Shown piece after piece: positions 56,704 through 64,000 of a stretch of 64,000 nt of DNA. The notes below the pieces were generated by a model. It was not told where the DNA came from. It searched no databases and was given only the letters and a program-made list of their open reading frames with translations. Positions within the stretch are counted from its first letter, which is position 1; every line of letters begins with the position of its first letter. The stretch is taken from the NCBI GenBank assembly GCA_035697145.1, contig DASSDL010000166.1:1-64000 (forward strand), given 5' to 3'. A program made the translations under genes and the position numbers. The stretch comes from DASQUK01 sp035697145 (GTDB taxonomy: Bacteria > Actinomycetota > Acidimicrobiia > Acidimicrobiales > VFJN01).

Positions 56704-56762
56704 GGGCCCAGTATCCCGAGCGGGTGTGACAATTTGGGCCCCGTCGGCCACGGAGGCGCCCC

Positions 56763-57698
56763 TTGACCATCTCGAACATCACCATCCGCCCGCTCACGGC
56801 GACCGACCTCGACCGCTTCCTGGCGCTGGAGGGGCCGTCCTACGGTCCACCCGGTCGCGACTTCCTCGCTACGGCCGCCGAGAACCACTACCGACCGCAC
56901 TGGACATGGGTCGCCGAGCGGGACGGGCGGGTCGTGGCCCGCGCCGCGTGGTGGGGCGCGCCCGATGACGACCACCCGATAGCGCTCGACTGGTTCGATC
57001 TCGCCGATGCGTCCGATCGGGTCGCGATCGGGGCGGAGCTGTTGCGGGCCGCCAGCGAACGGGTACGCACCGACAGCGGCGGCTTCCCCGAGTACCACCT
57101 GTTCCTGCCGGCCGACTGGCACGATCGCGCGGACGTCCGCCAAGCCGTCGACGAGCGCACCGATGCCGCCGGCCAGGCGGGCCTCCATCCGTTCGTCGAG
57201 CGGCTGCGGATCGAGTGGGTGGCGGCGTCGGGTGCCCCGCCCACGGACAACCGGCTGACGTTCGCTCCGGCGGGCGACGAGGCCGAGCTGCTCGACGTCC
57301 TCGAGCGCATCAACGTCGGGACTCTCGACGCCTACGCCCGCCGCGACATCGAGCGCCACGGGGCCGCGGCCGCGGCGCGCATACAGCTCGACGACATGGA
57401 GTGGATGCCCGCACCCCGGGAGTGGTGGCGGCTGGCCTTCACCGCCGCCGGCGCGCTCGTGGGCGTGGTCATGCCGTCACGCAACTACGAGTCGTTCGTC
57501 ATCGCCTACATCGGTATCGTCCCCGAGCAGCGGGGCCACGGCCACGTCGATGGGCTGCTGGCGGAAGCCACCACGTTCCTCGTCGGCCAGGGAGCCGCAC
57601 GGATCGTGGCCGACACCGATACCGGCAACCGCCCGATGGCGGCTGCCTTCGAGCGCGGGGGCTACCGGGTGACGGCGCGCCGGATCGTGATGACCTGA
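56763..57698 (+). CDS. GNAT family N-acetyltransferase
   Basis: 311-residue acyltransferase-like protein. C-terminal acetyl-CoA motif A: IAYIGIVPEQRGHGHVDGLL (R/QxxGxG/A-like), followed by VADTDTGNRPMAAAFERGGY typical of GNAT motif B. The N-terminal half is a second GNAT-like module without a clear P-loop. TTG start at 56763; the first two residues give TISNITIRPLTATDL, standard for the family. Substrate unknown. Convergent with the amidase over a repeat region. Confidence 0.8.
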   Translation: MTISNITIRPLTATDLDRFLALEGPSYGPPGRDFLATAAENHYRPHWTWVAERDGRVVARAAWWGAPDDDHPIALDWFDLADASDRVAIGAELLRAASERVRTDSGGFPEYHLFLPADWHDRADVRQAVDERTDAAGQAGLHPFVERLRIEWVAASGAPPTDNRLTFAPAGDEAELLDVLERINVGTLDAYARRDIERHGAAAAARIQLDDMEWMPAPREWWRLAFTAAGALVGVVMPSRNYESFVIAYIGIVPEQRGHGHVDGLLAEATTFLVGQGAARIVADTDTGNRPMAAAFERGGYRVTARRIVMT

Positions 57699-57719
57699 GC
57701 GCAGACGCGGCGCAGACGA

Positions 57720-57754
57720 GGCGCGGACTTCAGACGCGGCGCGGACTTCAGACG
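57720..57754. repeat. Two-copy 17-bp direct repeat at the GNAT/amidase junction
   Basis: GGCGCGGACTTCAGACG occurs perfectly at 57720-57736 and again at 57738-57754, 18-base period, with shorter GCGCAGACG units just before. The second copy contains the stop codon of the amidase gene. Probably a small tandem duplication; also part of the terminator region of both convergent genes. Confidence 0.6.
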
Positions 57755-59136
57755 GGTGCCCCCGGCGCCACCAGGGGCCACGGCCGCTCGCGCTCGACCA
57801 CCTGCGCGAGATCGAGCAGCAGGGCGTCGTCGTGGTGGCGGCCGATCAGCTGCATCCCGACGGGCAAGCCGTCCACCGTCCCCGCCGGCACGGAGATGGC
57901 GGGGTTGCCCACGATGTTGGCCGGGATCGTCAAGAGGCCGTTGTTCTCGGGGCCTACCGACACGTTGCCCACCCGCGTGTTGATGCCGATGTCGGCGGGG
58001 AAGGCCACGTCGGGGTTGGTGGAGCAGACGACGACATCCACAGCGTCGAACAGGTCGGCCATCCGTTCGTTGGCCTCGGTGCGCTGCGCTTCCACCTTGG
58101 CGGCGATGTCCAGGTTGAACATCTGATCGGCCAGGTCGAGCCCGAAGGCCATCTCCAGCGTCATGTCGTCTTTGCAGGCCGGCCAGAGACCGGTGAGTGC
58201 CCGGCGCAGTTGGGACAGGTTGGCCATGGCCCACTCGAACCCGAGCCCGGGCAGGCGCACCGGCACGTCCACCAGCCGCAGCCCCGCGTCGCGGGCCAGC
58301 GCCTCGCCCGCCTCCCGGACCACGGCCTCGACCTCGGGGCGGACCACCGCGTTCCCGAGGTCGGGCACGATCGCGACGCGTAGGCCCCCGAGGGTGCGGG
58401 TACCCAGGTCGCGCTCCCAGCCGTCGATGCGCGGCAGGCTGTAGGGGTCGCGAGCGTCGTAGCCCGCGCAGACGTCGAACCAGCGGGCGACGTCGCGGAC
58501 CGAACGGGCGACGCACCCGAACACCACCGTGAGGGGTGCGATCTCGGTGAGGGGACCCCGCGGGATGCGGCCGGCGGTTCCTTTCATCCCCACGAGGCCG
58601 CAGAAGCCCGCGGGGATGCGGATGGAGCCTCCCCCGTCGCTGCCCGTGGCGATGGGCAGCAGCCCGCCGGCAACCGCGGCGGCGGATCCGCCCGAGGAGC
58701 CGCCGGCAGTGCGCCCCGTCTGCCACGGATTGTGGGTGACGCCGTGGAGCTTGGTGACGCTCACGTTGAGGCCGCCGAACTCGCTGGCGGTCGTCTGCCC
58801 GACCTTGACGACCCCGGCACGTTCCAGCCGCCGCACCATCGTCGTGGTGCGGTCGGCCACGCGATCGGCGAAGACAAGGCTGGCGTCGGCCTGGGGCCAG
58901 CCCTCGACCGGCTCCAGTTCCTTGACGCCGAGGGGCACGCCGCCGAGGGGCAGCGACACGTCGGCTTCGGCGGCGGCCGTTCGCGCGTCATCTGTGTCGA
59001 GGTAGCACAGGGCGTCGAGCGCGCTCCGCCCGACCGCGGCGAGGGCCAAGTCGACCTCTTCCTCGGGGTTGCGCTCGCCGGACCGGAAGGCGTCGACCAG
59101 TGAGCAGGCATCTCCCTGCCAGGGGGTGTCTGTCAT
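57748..59136 (-). CDS. Amidase (amidase signature family)
   Basis: 462-residue amidase signature enzyme. Ser-Ser-Lys triad: Lys 72 in GVKELEPVEG, cis-Ser 147 in GRTAGGSSGGSAAA and nucleophile Ser 171 in TGSDGGGSIRIPA. Hydrolyses amides; could also act in Glu-tRNA(Gln) chemistry but the adjacent genes do not include gatB/gatC, so a free amidase is likelier. ATG 59136. Convergent with the GNAT gene and divergent from the thioesterase. Confidence 0.9.
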   Translation of the reverse strand: MTDTPWQGDACSLVDAFRSGERNPEEEVDLALAAVGRSALDALCYLDTDDARTAAAEADVSLPLGGVPLGVKELEPVEGWPQADASLVFADRVADRTTTMVRRLERAGVVKVGQTTASEFGGLNVSVTKLHGVTHNPWQTGRTAGGSSGGSAAAVAGGLLPIATGSDGGGSIRIPAGFCGLVGMKGTAGRIPRGPLTEIAPLTVVFGCVARSVRDVARWFDVCAGYDARDPYSLPRIDGWERDLGTRTLGGLRVAIVPDLGNAVVRPEVEAVVREAGEALARDAGLRLVDVPVRLPGLGFEWAMANLSQLRRALTGLWPACKDDMTLEMAFGLDLADQMFNLDIAAKVEAQRTEANERMADLFDAVDVVVCSTNPDVAFPADIGINTRVGNVSVGPENNGLLTIPANIVGNPAISVPAGTVDGLPVGMQLIGRHHDDALLLDLAQVVERERPWPLVAPGAPV

Positions 59137-59168
59137 GGCTGGGCAGTTTGGCACCTACAGTCGCTCCG

Positions 59169-59984
59169 ATGGATGCCCGCAAGTGGCTCGGACTCGAACC
59201 GACGCACAACCCCATGCGCTGGGTCCTGCCGGTCACCCCCGGCATCTCCACCGCGGCCCCGTTCCTGTTCGGCGGGTGCGCGCTCGGCGCCGCCATAGCC
59301 GCCATGGAGCACACCGGCCAGCGCCCGGTCATCTGGGCCACCGCCCAGTACCTGTCCTATGCCCGGCCGCCGTCGATGCTCGACATCGACGTAACCCTGG
59401 CGGCGACCGGGAAGCACGTCACGCAGGCGCGTGTGGTGGGCCACGTGGCGGACACCGAGATCCTCACGGTCAACGCCGCGCTGGGCACGCGCGCCTACCA
59501 GGCCGAGGGCATCTGGGTGACCAGGCCCGACGTACCCCACCCCGACGATTGCCCGGCTCGTCCGCCCCGCCTCTCGACCGGCGAATCGATCCATGATCGC
59601 ATCGACGTCCGGCTGGCCCGCGCCCGCCCCTGGGAAGACGTCGAGGGCCATCCCGCGGCCGAGGGTCGGTCGTCGGTGTGGGCGCGCATGCCCGACCTGC
59701 TGGACCTGTCGTCCGGCGCCAGCCTCGCCATCCTCGGCGACTACGTGCCCTTCGGGATCAGCCAGGCGCTCGGGCTCGCCGGAGGCGGCAACAGCAGCCT
59801 CGACAACACCCTGCGGGTCTACCGGCTGGTGCCGACGGAATGGGTGTTGCTCGACATCCGCATCGACGCCGTCGCCCACGGGTTCGGGCATGGCGTCGTC
59901 CACATCTGGGCCGAGGACGGGACCCTGCTGGCCACGGCCAGCCAGTCGACCATCGTCCGGGTCGGCAGCGAAGGACGCGTGTGA
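59169..59984 (+). CDS. TesB-like acyl-CoA thioesterase domain protein
   Basis: 271-residue double-hotdog protein: TAAPFLFGGCALGAAIAAME, VIWATAQYLSYARPPSMLDI in the first half and GHGVVHIWAEDGTLLATASQ in the second. ATG 59169 is preferred; the divergent amidase starts only 32 bases away. Followed after 12 bases by the F420-type LLM gene, so the two probably share an mRNA. Related in fold but not closely to the thioesterase at 31522. Confidence 0.82.
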   Translation: MDARKWLGLEPTHNPMRWVLPVTPGISTAAPFLFGGCALGAAIAAMEHTGQRPVIWATAQYLSYARPPSMLDIDVTLAATGKHVTQARVVGHVADTEILTVNAALGTRAYQAEGIWVTRPDVPHPDDCPARPPRLSTGESIHDRIDVRLARARPWEDVEGHPAAEGRSSVWARMPDLLDLSSGASLAILGDYVPFGISQALGLAGGGNSSLDNTLRVYRLVPTEWVLLDIRIDAVAHGFGHGVVHIWAEDGTLLATASQSTIVRVGSEGRV

Positions 59985-59996
59985 CAGCATCCGGTC

Positions 59997-60983
59997 ATGC
60001 AGCGCTACGGCATGACCATTCCCTTCGACAACGTCCCGTTGCACGAGCAACGCGACTGGATCGTGGAGCTGGCCGACCTCGGCTACACCGACGTCTGGTC
60101 GTCGGAGGCCAACGGGGCCGACGCCTTCACGCCGCTGGCACTTGCCTCCGCATGGGCACCGTCCTTGCGCCTGGGCACCGCCATCGTCCCGGCGTTCACC
60201 CGGGGACCGGGTTGCCTGGCGCAGAGCGTGGGATCGCTGGCGCAAGCGGCGCCGGGACGGGTCGCCCTGGGCGTGGGCACGTCGTCCAACGTCATCGTCG
60301 AGGGATGGAACGGCATCCCGTTCGAGCAGCCCTACCAGCGCACTCGCGACATCGTGCGCTTCCTGCGCCAGGCACTGACCGGCGAGAAGGTGACGGCCGA
60401 GTACGAGACGTTCTCGGTGCGCGGCTTCAAGCTGGGCGTGGTGCCGCCGGAGCCGGTGCCGATCCTGGTGGCCGCACTACGGGAGGGCATGCTGCGGCTG
60501 GCCGGCCGCGAGGGTGACGGCGCGATCGTCAACTGGCTGTCGGCCGACGACGTGGCCACGGTGGCCCCCATCGTGCGCCGGGCGGCGGAGGGGAAGGCCG
60601 GCGCACCCGATGGTGCGCCCCCCGAGATCGCGGCCCGGATCTTCGTTGCCCCGAGCGACGACGCCGACACGGTGCGGGGCATGGGACGGTTCGCGATCGC
60701 CGCCTATCTCAACGTGCCCGTGTACGCGGCGTTCCACGAGTGGTTGGGACGTACCGAGCAGCTCGGAGACATGTGGCGGTTGTGGAAGGAGGGCGACCGC
60801 AAGGGGGCGCTGGCCGCCATCCCCGACGAGGTCGTGGACGAGCTGATCGTGTGGGGCAAGCCCGAGCAGTGCCGCGAGCACGTCCAGCGCTACGTCGACA
60901 ACGGCGTGTCCACGCCGGCGCTGGCCCTGCTGCCGTTCGGTTACGACCAGCGCCAGGCCATCCGCGACCTCGCTCCTCGCTGA
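59997..60983 (+). CDS. F420-type LLM class oxidoreductase (Rv3093c-like)
   Basis: 328-residue luciferase-like enzyme: MTIPFDNVPLHEQRDWIVEL, GYTDVWSSEANGADAFTPLA, RLGTAIVPAFTRGPGCLAQS, LGVGTSSNVIVEGWNGIPFE. The short start and the SSEANGADAF segment fit the Rv3093c-type F420 subfamily rather than the FMN monooxygenases at 6-9 kb. Co-transcribed with the thioesterase upstream. Substrate unknown. The 91 bases after it contain no gene. Confidence 0.85.
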   Translation: MQRYGMTIPFDNVPLHEQRDWIVELADLGYTDVWSSEANGADAFTPLALASAWAPSLRLGTAIVPAFTRGPGCLAQSVGSLAQAAPGRVALGVGTSSNVIVEGWNGIPFEQPYQRTRDIVRFLRQALTGEKVTAEYETFSVRGFKLGVVPPEPVPILVAALREGMLRLAGREGDGAIVNWLSADDVATVAPIVRRAAEGKAGAPDGAPPEIAARIFVAPSDDADTVRGMGRFAIAAYLNVPVYAAFHEWLGRTEQLGDMWRLWKEGDRKGALAAIPDEVVDELIVWGKPEQCREHVQRYVDNGVSTPALALLPFGYDQRQAIRDLAPR

Positions 60984-61074
60984 CCCCGAACGCGCTTCGG
61001 GGGAATCCCCGATGCCCCGGCCGGCGTTGGGGTCCTACGGTGGCAACCATGCATGCGTTTCGGCGGAATTCCGC

Positions 61075-61725
61075 ATGCCGCGAGCGGCGACGACCACGAT
61101 GATCGACCTCAACGCCCTCGCGGATCTGGGCGTCCTGGCGTACCTGCTGATCTTCGGGTTCGCGGCGCTCGACGTCGTCTTTCCGGTGCTGCCCAGCGAG
61201 GCGACCGTGATCCTGGCCGGGGTGCTGGCGTGGCAGGGACGGCTCAGCATCGTGGCGGTGGGGCTCGCGGCGGCGGCTGGGGCCATCGCCGGCGACCACC
61301 TCTCCTACGGGCTCGGGCGCTGGACGAGCCAGGGTGGGTTCCGGCGCTCCGGAAGCAAGGTCGCTCGGTTGCAGGCCTGGGCGGCGCAGCAACTCCAGAT
61401 CCGGGGACCGACGATCCTCCTCATGGCCCGTTTCGTGCCCGGCGGGCGCACCGCCAGTACGTTCATGAGTGGGCGGCTCCGGTTCCCGCTGGCGCGCTTC
61501 AGCGCCGTCGCCTGCCTCGCCGGCCCCCTGTGGGCGACCTTCGGCGCTTCTCTGGGCTACCTCGGCGGCACCACGTTCCACGACCACACGTTGCTGGCCA
61601 CCGGCCTCGGGATTGTCGTCGGTGTGACGCTGGCAGCGTTGGCCGAGCTCGCACTTCGCCGGATCGGCATCTACGGGAAGCCGGCGCCGGAGGTCCTTGC
61701 CACGGAGGACGACCTGGCTGCCTGA
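61075..61725 (+). CDS. DedA family membrane protein
   Basis: 216-residue DedA/SNARE-associated membrane protein. VVFPVLPSEATVILAGVLAW is the signature start helix, then GAIAGDHLSYGLGRW and LLMARFVPGGRTASTFMSGR, with the conserved FxPGxR. Members are membrane-maintenance or undecaprenyl-phosphate flippase-type proteins. ATG 61075 chosen; ATG 61099 is an equally plausible start. Convergent with the CvnD gene (5-base gap). Confidence 0.87.
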   Translation: MPRAATTTMIDLNALADLGVLAYLLIFGFAALDVVFPVLPSEATVILAGVLAWQGRLSIVAVGLAAAAGAIAGDHLSYGLGRWTSQGGFRRSGSKVARLQAWAAQQLQIRGPTILLMARFVPGGRTASTFMSGRLRFPLARFSAVACLAGPLWATFGASLGYLGGTTFHDHTLLATGLGIVVGVTLAALAELALRRIGIYGKPAPEVLATEDDLAA

Positions 61726-61730
61726 GCCTG

Positions 61731-62312
61731 CTATGCCCCGGCCATCGACCGGACCAGCGCATGCTCGACGAGCGTGACGAGCACGGGCACGACCGAGCGG
61801 CGCTCGCGGGCGTCGCAGGCCACCAGCGGAACGTCCGCGGCCAGGGCCAACGCGTCGCGGACCGACGCCAGCGGGTGGCGGGGGGCGTCGTCGAACAGGT
61901 TGACGGCGACGACGAACGGCACCTGCCGGTCCTCGAAGAAGTCGATCGCCGCGAACCCGTCGGCGATGCGGCGGGTGTCGACCAGCACCACGGCCCCGGC
62001 CGCTCCCCGGGCGATGTCGTCCCACATGAACCAGAACCGATCCTGGCCCGGCGTCCCGAACACGTAGAGGACCATGCCTTCGTCTATGGTCCGGCGCCCG
62101 AAGTCGAGGGCGACGGTGGTGGTGGACTTGCCCCGCACGGCCGACAGGTCGTCGATGCCCACCGACAGGTCCGTCATCGCCGCCTCGGTACTGAGCGCCG
62201 CGATCTCGGAGGCGGCCCCGACGAACGTGGTCTTGCCGGCGCCGAAGCCGCCTGCGATCACGATCTTCACCGGGATCGGTGCGTCCACGGCGGGGCCCGG
62301 TTGTGCGCTCAT
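61731..62312 (-). CDS. cvnD: CvnD-like small GTPase (conservon)
   Basis: 193-residue Ras/MglA-related G protein. P-loop GGFGAGKTTFVGAAS, switch region FGTPGQDRFWFMW (DTPG-like) and NLFDDAP base motif lacking the usual NKxD Lys. Last gene of the conservon; overlaps DUF742 gene by four bases (ATGA). Works with a roadblock GAP-like protein and a sensor kinase to switch a downstream output. A cytochrome P450 (CvnE) often follows in streptomycetes but is absent here; DedA is convergent instead. Confidence 0.88.
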   Translation of the reverse strand: MSAQPGPAVDAPIPVKIVIAGGFGAGKTTFVGAASEIAALSTEAAMTDLSVGIDDLSAVRGKSTTTVALDFGRRTIDEGMVLYVFGTPGQDRFWFMWDDIARGAAGAVVLVDTRRIADGFAAIDFFEDRQVPFVVAVNLFDDAPRHPLASVRDALALAADVPLVACDARERRSVVPVLVTLVEHALVRSMAGA

Positions 62313-62671
62313 GCCTGGGCCTTCAGGCCGTGGAGGAGGCGCTCCAAGACCTCACGGTGTGGTCGGCCGCTGTCGGTGACGCTGGGCCGGTGAACGGCGA
62401 GGTAGCCGCCCGTGTGCAGGTCGGACACCAGCACCGCCGCCACCCCGAGGGGCACGCTGAGGTGCGCCGCGATCTCGGCCACCGACACCGGGCGGCCACA
62501 CAGGTCCACGATCTGCCCCTGCTCGAAGCGCAGTTGTGGCCGCGCCGCCCGGCCGTCGCTGGTGGCTACGACCATCGTCTCCCAGGGCAGGTCGCGCCCG
62601 TCCGGTTGGGTGCGACCCTGGGTCAGGGCGTAGAAGGGCACCAGCCGGGGGTCGTCGGGAAACGGGTTCAT
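62309..62671 (-). CDS. cvnC: CvnC-like DUF742 protein (conservon)
   Basis: 120-residue DUF742 protein: RLVPFYALTQGRTQPDGRDL, a helix-turn-helix-like core ISVAEIAAHLSVPLGVAAVL-like segment (VSVAEIAAHLSVPLGVAAVL) and a closing REVLERLLHGLKAQ. Winged-HTH-like adaptor of conservons. Overlaps both neighbours by four bases, so translation is coupled. Function inferred from the family. Confidence 0.87.
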   Translation of the reverse strand: MNPFPDDPRLVPFYALTQGRTQPDGRDLPWETMVVATSDGRAARPQLRFEQGQIVDLCGRPVSVAEIAAHLSVPLGVAAVLVSDLHTGGYLAVHRPSVTDSGRPHREVLERLLHGLKAQA

Positions 62672-63087
62672 CGCGGGGGCATGGCCTGGCCGTCGCTCCG
62701 CAGCGCGGGCGTCAGCACCTGCCCGATGCGGGTGACCAACAGGCTCATCTCGTAGCCGATGAGGCCGATGTCACACTCGGTGCCGCACATCAGCGCCAGG
62801 GAGGATCCGTCGCCGATGGTGGTGACGAACAGATAGCCGCGCGTCAGCTCGACGATCACCTGCTGGACCGAGCCGGCGTCCAGGCAACGAGCTGCGCCGG
62901 CCGTAAGGCTGGCGAGCCCCGACGTGACCGCGGCCAGCTGGTCGGCAGTGTCGCGGGCGATCCGGTGAGAGTGGGCGAGGACCAGACCGTCGGTGGTCAC
63001 GACCAGGGCGCTGCTAACGCCCGCGATGCGGTCGACGAAGCTGTTGATCAGCCAGTCGAGCTCCCCACCGTCGTGGGCGTTGGTCAC
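62668..63087 (-). CDS. cvnB: CvnB-like roadblock/LC7 protein (conservon)
   Basis: 139-residue roadblock/LC7 protein: WLINSFVDRIAGVSSALVVT, GLVLAHSHRIARDTADQLAA and LIGYEMSLLVTRIGQVLTPA. These dimers act as a GAP or scaffold for the CvnD GTPase. Overlaps the CvnA-like and DUF742 genes by four bases each. Complete and normal in length. Confidence 0.9.
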   Translation of the reverse strand: MTNAHDGGELDWLINSFVDRIAGVSSALVVTTDGLVLAHSHRIARDTADQLAAVTSGLASLTAGAARCLDAGSVQQVIVELTRGYLFVTTIGDGSSLALMCGTECDIGLIGYEMSLLVTRIGQVLTPALRSDGQAMPPR

Positions 63088-64000
63088 GGACCGTCGTCTC
63101 CGGGGTCGGTCTCGAGGTCGATTGGAGGCGCGGCTGCGGCTGCGGCCCGCCCCGCCCGCTGATTCGCCTGGAAGCGCGACAGCATCGAACCGGCCTGCTC
63201 GCCGGGCCGCCAGTCGGCGGGGGTGGTGCCGCCGGCTGCGATCGGGGCCGCCCCGTCGGCGCCGGATGTCTTTCGGAGGGATGGGGCCAAGCTGGCGCCG
63301 GGCACCCGACGAACGAGGCCATCCGCGGTGACCGGCGACGGGGCGGCAGTGACCGGTGCCGCATCGGGGGTGGCGAACGGCGAGGCGGGCCGCGAGAACG
63401 GCGGGGCAGGTTGCGAGGCCGGCGCGGTGAACGGCGGGGCAGGTTGCGAGGCCGGTGCGGTGAACGGCGGGGGAGGTTGCGAGGCCGGTGCAACGTATGG
63501 AGGGACTGGTTGCGAGGCCGGCGCAACGTATCGGGGGACTGGTTGCGCGACAGGCCCGGCGATGGCGGGCGCAACCGGTGCGGCGACCGCGGCCGCCGTC
63601 TGGGGCGCGAGCGCCGCCCGGGCCAGGTCGTGGTGCTGGACGACCCAGGGGCCGTCGGATCCCACTGCTCCGGCGAACGGGGCACCGGCGTAGGCCGGCG
63701 ACGTCACTTCCGGCGGCGGCAGGCGGCGTTCGCTGACGACGTCCTGCGGCAGCGTCACCAGGGCCGTGACCCCGCCGCCCGGCGTATGGGCCAGGCTGAC
63801 GCGGAGGCCGAGGCGAAGGGCCAGGCGACCCACGACATGGAAGCCCAACGTCGAGCGTCGGGGATCGACATCCGGTGGGTCTGCTAGCAGCTCGTTGGCC
63901 GCGTGCATGTGCTCGTCGGATAGGCCGATGCCGACGTCCTCAATGCTGAGCAGGAACGTCCGCCCCTCGCCCGGCACCAGGTGGGTGCGCACCCGGACGC
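63084..64000 (-). CDS. cvnA: CvnA-like sensor histidine kinase, partial (5' end beyond window)
   Basis: C-terminal part of a conservon sensor kinase; the 5' end lies beyond the right edge. The ATPase portion shows SIEDVGIGLSDEHMHAANEL (G1-like box) and GFHVVGRLALRLGLRVSLAH (N/G2-like). A long Pro/Ala-rich tail of about 200 residues follows, containing five 11-residue APASQPxPPxx repeats, and ends DLETDPGDDGP. The tail is probably extended and may bind partners. Stop overlaps CvnB by four bases. Confidence 0.85.
   Translation of the reverse strand, partial: VRVRTHLVPGEGRTFLLSIEDVGIGLSDEHMHAANELLADPPDVDPRRSTLGFHVVGRLALRLGLRVSLAHTPGGGVTALVTLPQDVVSERRLPPPEVTSPAYAGAPFAGAVGSDGPWVVQHHDLARAALAPQTAAAVAAPVAPAIAGPVAQPVPRYVAPASQPVPPYVAPASQPPPPFTAPASQPAPPFTAPASQPAPPFSRPASPFATPDAAPVTAAPSPVTADGLVRRVPGASLAPSLRKTSGADGAAPIAAGGTTPADWRPGEQAGSMLSRFQANQRAGRAAAAAAPPIDLETDPGDDGP
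63409..63562. repeat. 33-bp tandem repeat in CvnA-like gene tail
   Basis: The anchor GGTTGCGAGGCC (last copy diverged to GGTTGCGCGACA) recurs at 63409, 63442, 63475, 63508 and 63541, an exact 33-base period, encoding five 11-residue PASQPxPPxxA units on the minus strand. In-frame repeats like this can vary in copy number between strains. Confidence 0.8.

Noticed and set aside
57748..59136. GatA of a GatCAB complex
   Set aside because: Triad fits any amidase signature enzyme, and gatB/gatC are not adjacent.
1..64000. CRISPR arrays, tRNA, rRNA, integrase or complete IS elements
   Set aside because: No regular spaced repeats, tRNA-like cloverleafs or transposase motifs were seen by eye; a tRNAscan or ISfinder run would be decisive.

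Overview
The window is a very GC-rich chromosomal segment (judged by eye, not computed) from a high-GC Gram-positive bacterium, most likely an actinomycete or an Acidimicrobiia-like relative. Lineage clues are a mycothiol S-conjugate amidase (52032-52982), a four-gene Cvn-type conservon (61731 to the right edge), four luciferase-like (LLM) flavin/F420 oxidoreductases, a fused FadE34-like acyl-CoA dehydrogenase, many GTG/TTG starts and pervasive 4-bp ATGA/GTGA gene overlaps. I saw no rRNA, tRNA, CRISPR array, complete insertion sequence, prophage or replication origin.

Layout. 0.1-4.7 kb: rightward cluster of a form-II CoxL-like molybdenum hydroxylase subunit, an inositol-monophosphatase-like enzyme, an SDR and an IclR regulator. 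4.7-10.3 kb: leftward operon in which an LLM oxidoreductase / alpha-beta hydrolase pair occurs twice, plus a HAD hydrolase, facing a divergent LysR gene across a perfect inverted repeat. 10.3-15.3 kb: SHOCT and DUF6325 small proteins, an SCPx-type thiolase, then a quinone/isoprenoid-looking set (geranylgeranyl-reductase-like flavoprotein, MenG/UbiE-like methyltransferase, UbiA-like membrane protein). 15.4-24 kb: a giant cyclase-ATPase-TPR protein, an LppX-like membrane-anchored protein, an orphan NuoF-like flavoprotein, a small ABM monooxygenase, an LLM enzyme and a quinone reductase.

24-39 kb is the most unusual stretch. It holds four gene remnants (ABC-2 permease, aldo/keto reductase, epoxide hydrolase, a beta-barrel-like protein) among intact catabolic genes (amidohydrolase, SDR, thioesterase, acyl-CoA synthetase). 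It also holds a tightly packed membrane operon at 24.8-28.3 kb: a small anchored protein, an HTTM (vitamin K carboxylase-like) protein, and a fusion of an extracytoplasmic alpha/alpha-barrel with a MarC-like membrane domain. I rate that operon the best candidate for an undescribed system.

39-46 kb: fused acyl-CoA dehydrogenase, SDR, DUF3303 protein, a TetR gene whose promoter abuts a 14-bp palindrome, a nuclease-like EEP protein, an acylphosphatase and a PEBP/Raf-inhibitor-like lipoprotein. 46.5-52 kb: MgtE-like transporter with a double PhoU-TrkA_C protein, glutamate-type dehydrogenase, and an NfeD/SPFH pair. 52-61 kb: mycothiol amidase, SCP2, ChbG-like deacetylase, thermonuclease, thiolase, GlsB-type membrane protein, GNAT, amidase, thioesterase and an F420-type LLM enzyme. 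61-64 kb: DedA protein and the conservon, whose CvnA-like kinase runs off the right edge.

Taken together, the acyl-CoA synthetase, acyl-CoA dehydrogenase, thiolases, thioesterases, SDRs, SCP2 protein and LLM oxygenases suggest broad catabolism of lipid, steroid or terpenoid-like substrates. That is an inference from family membership; no substrate is shown by the sequence.
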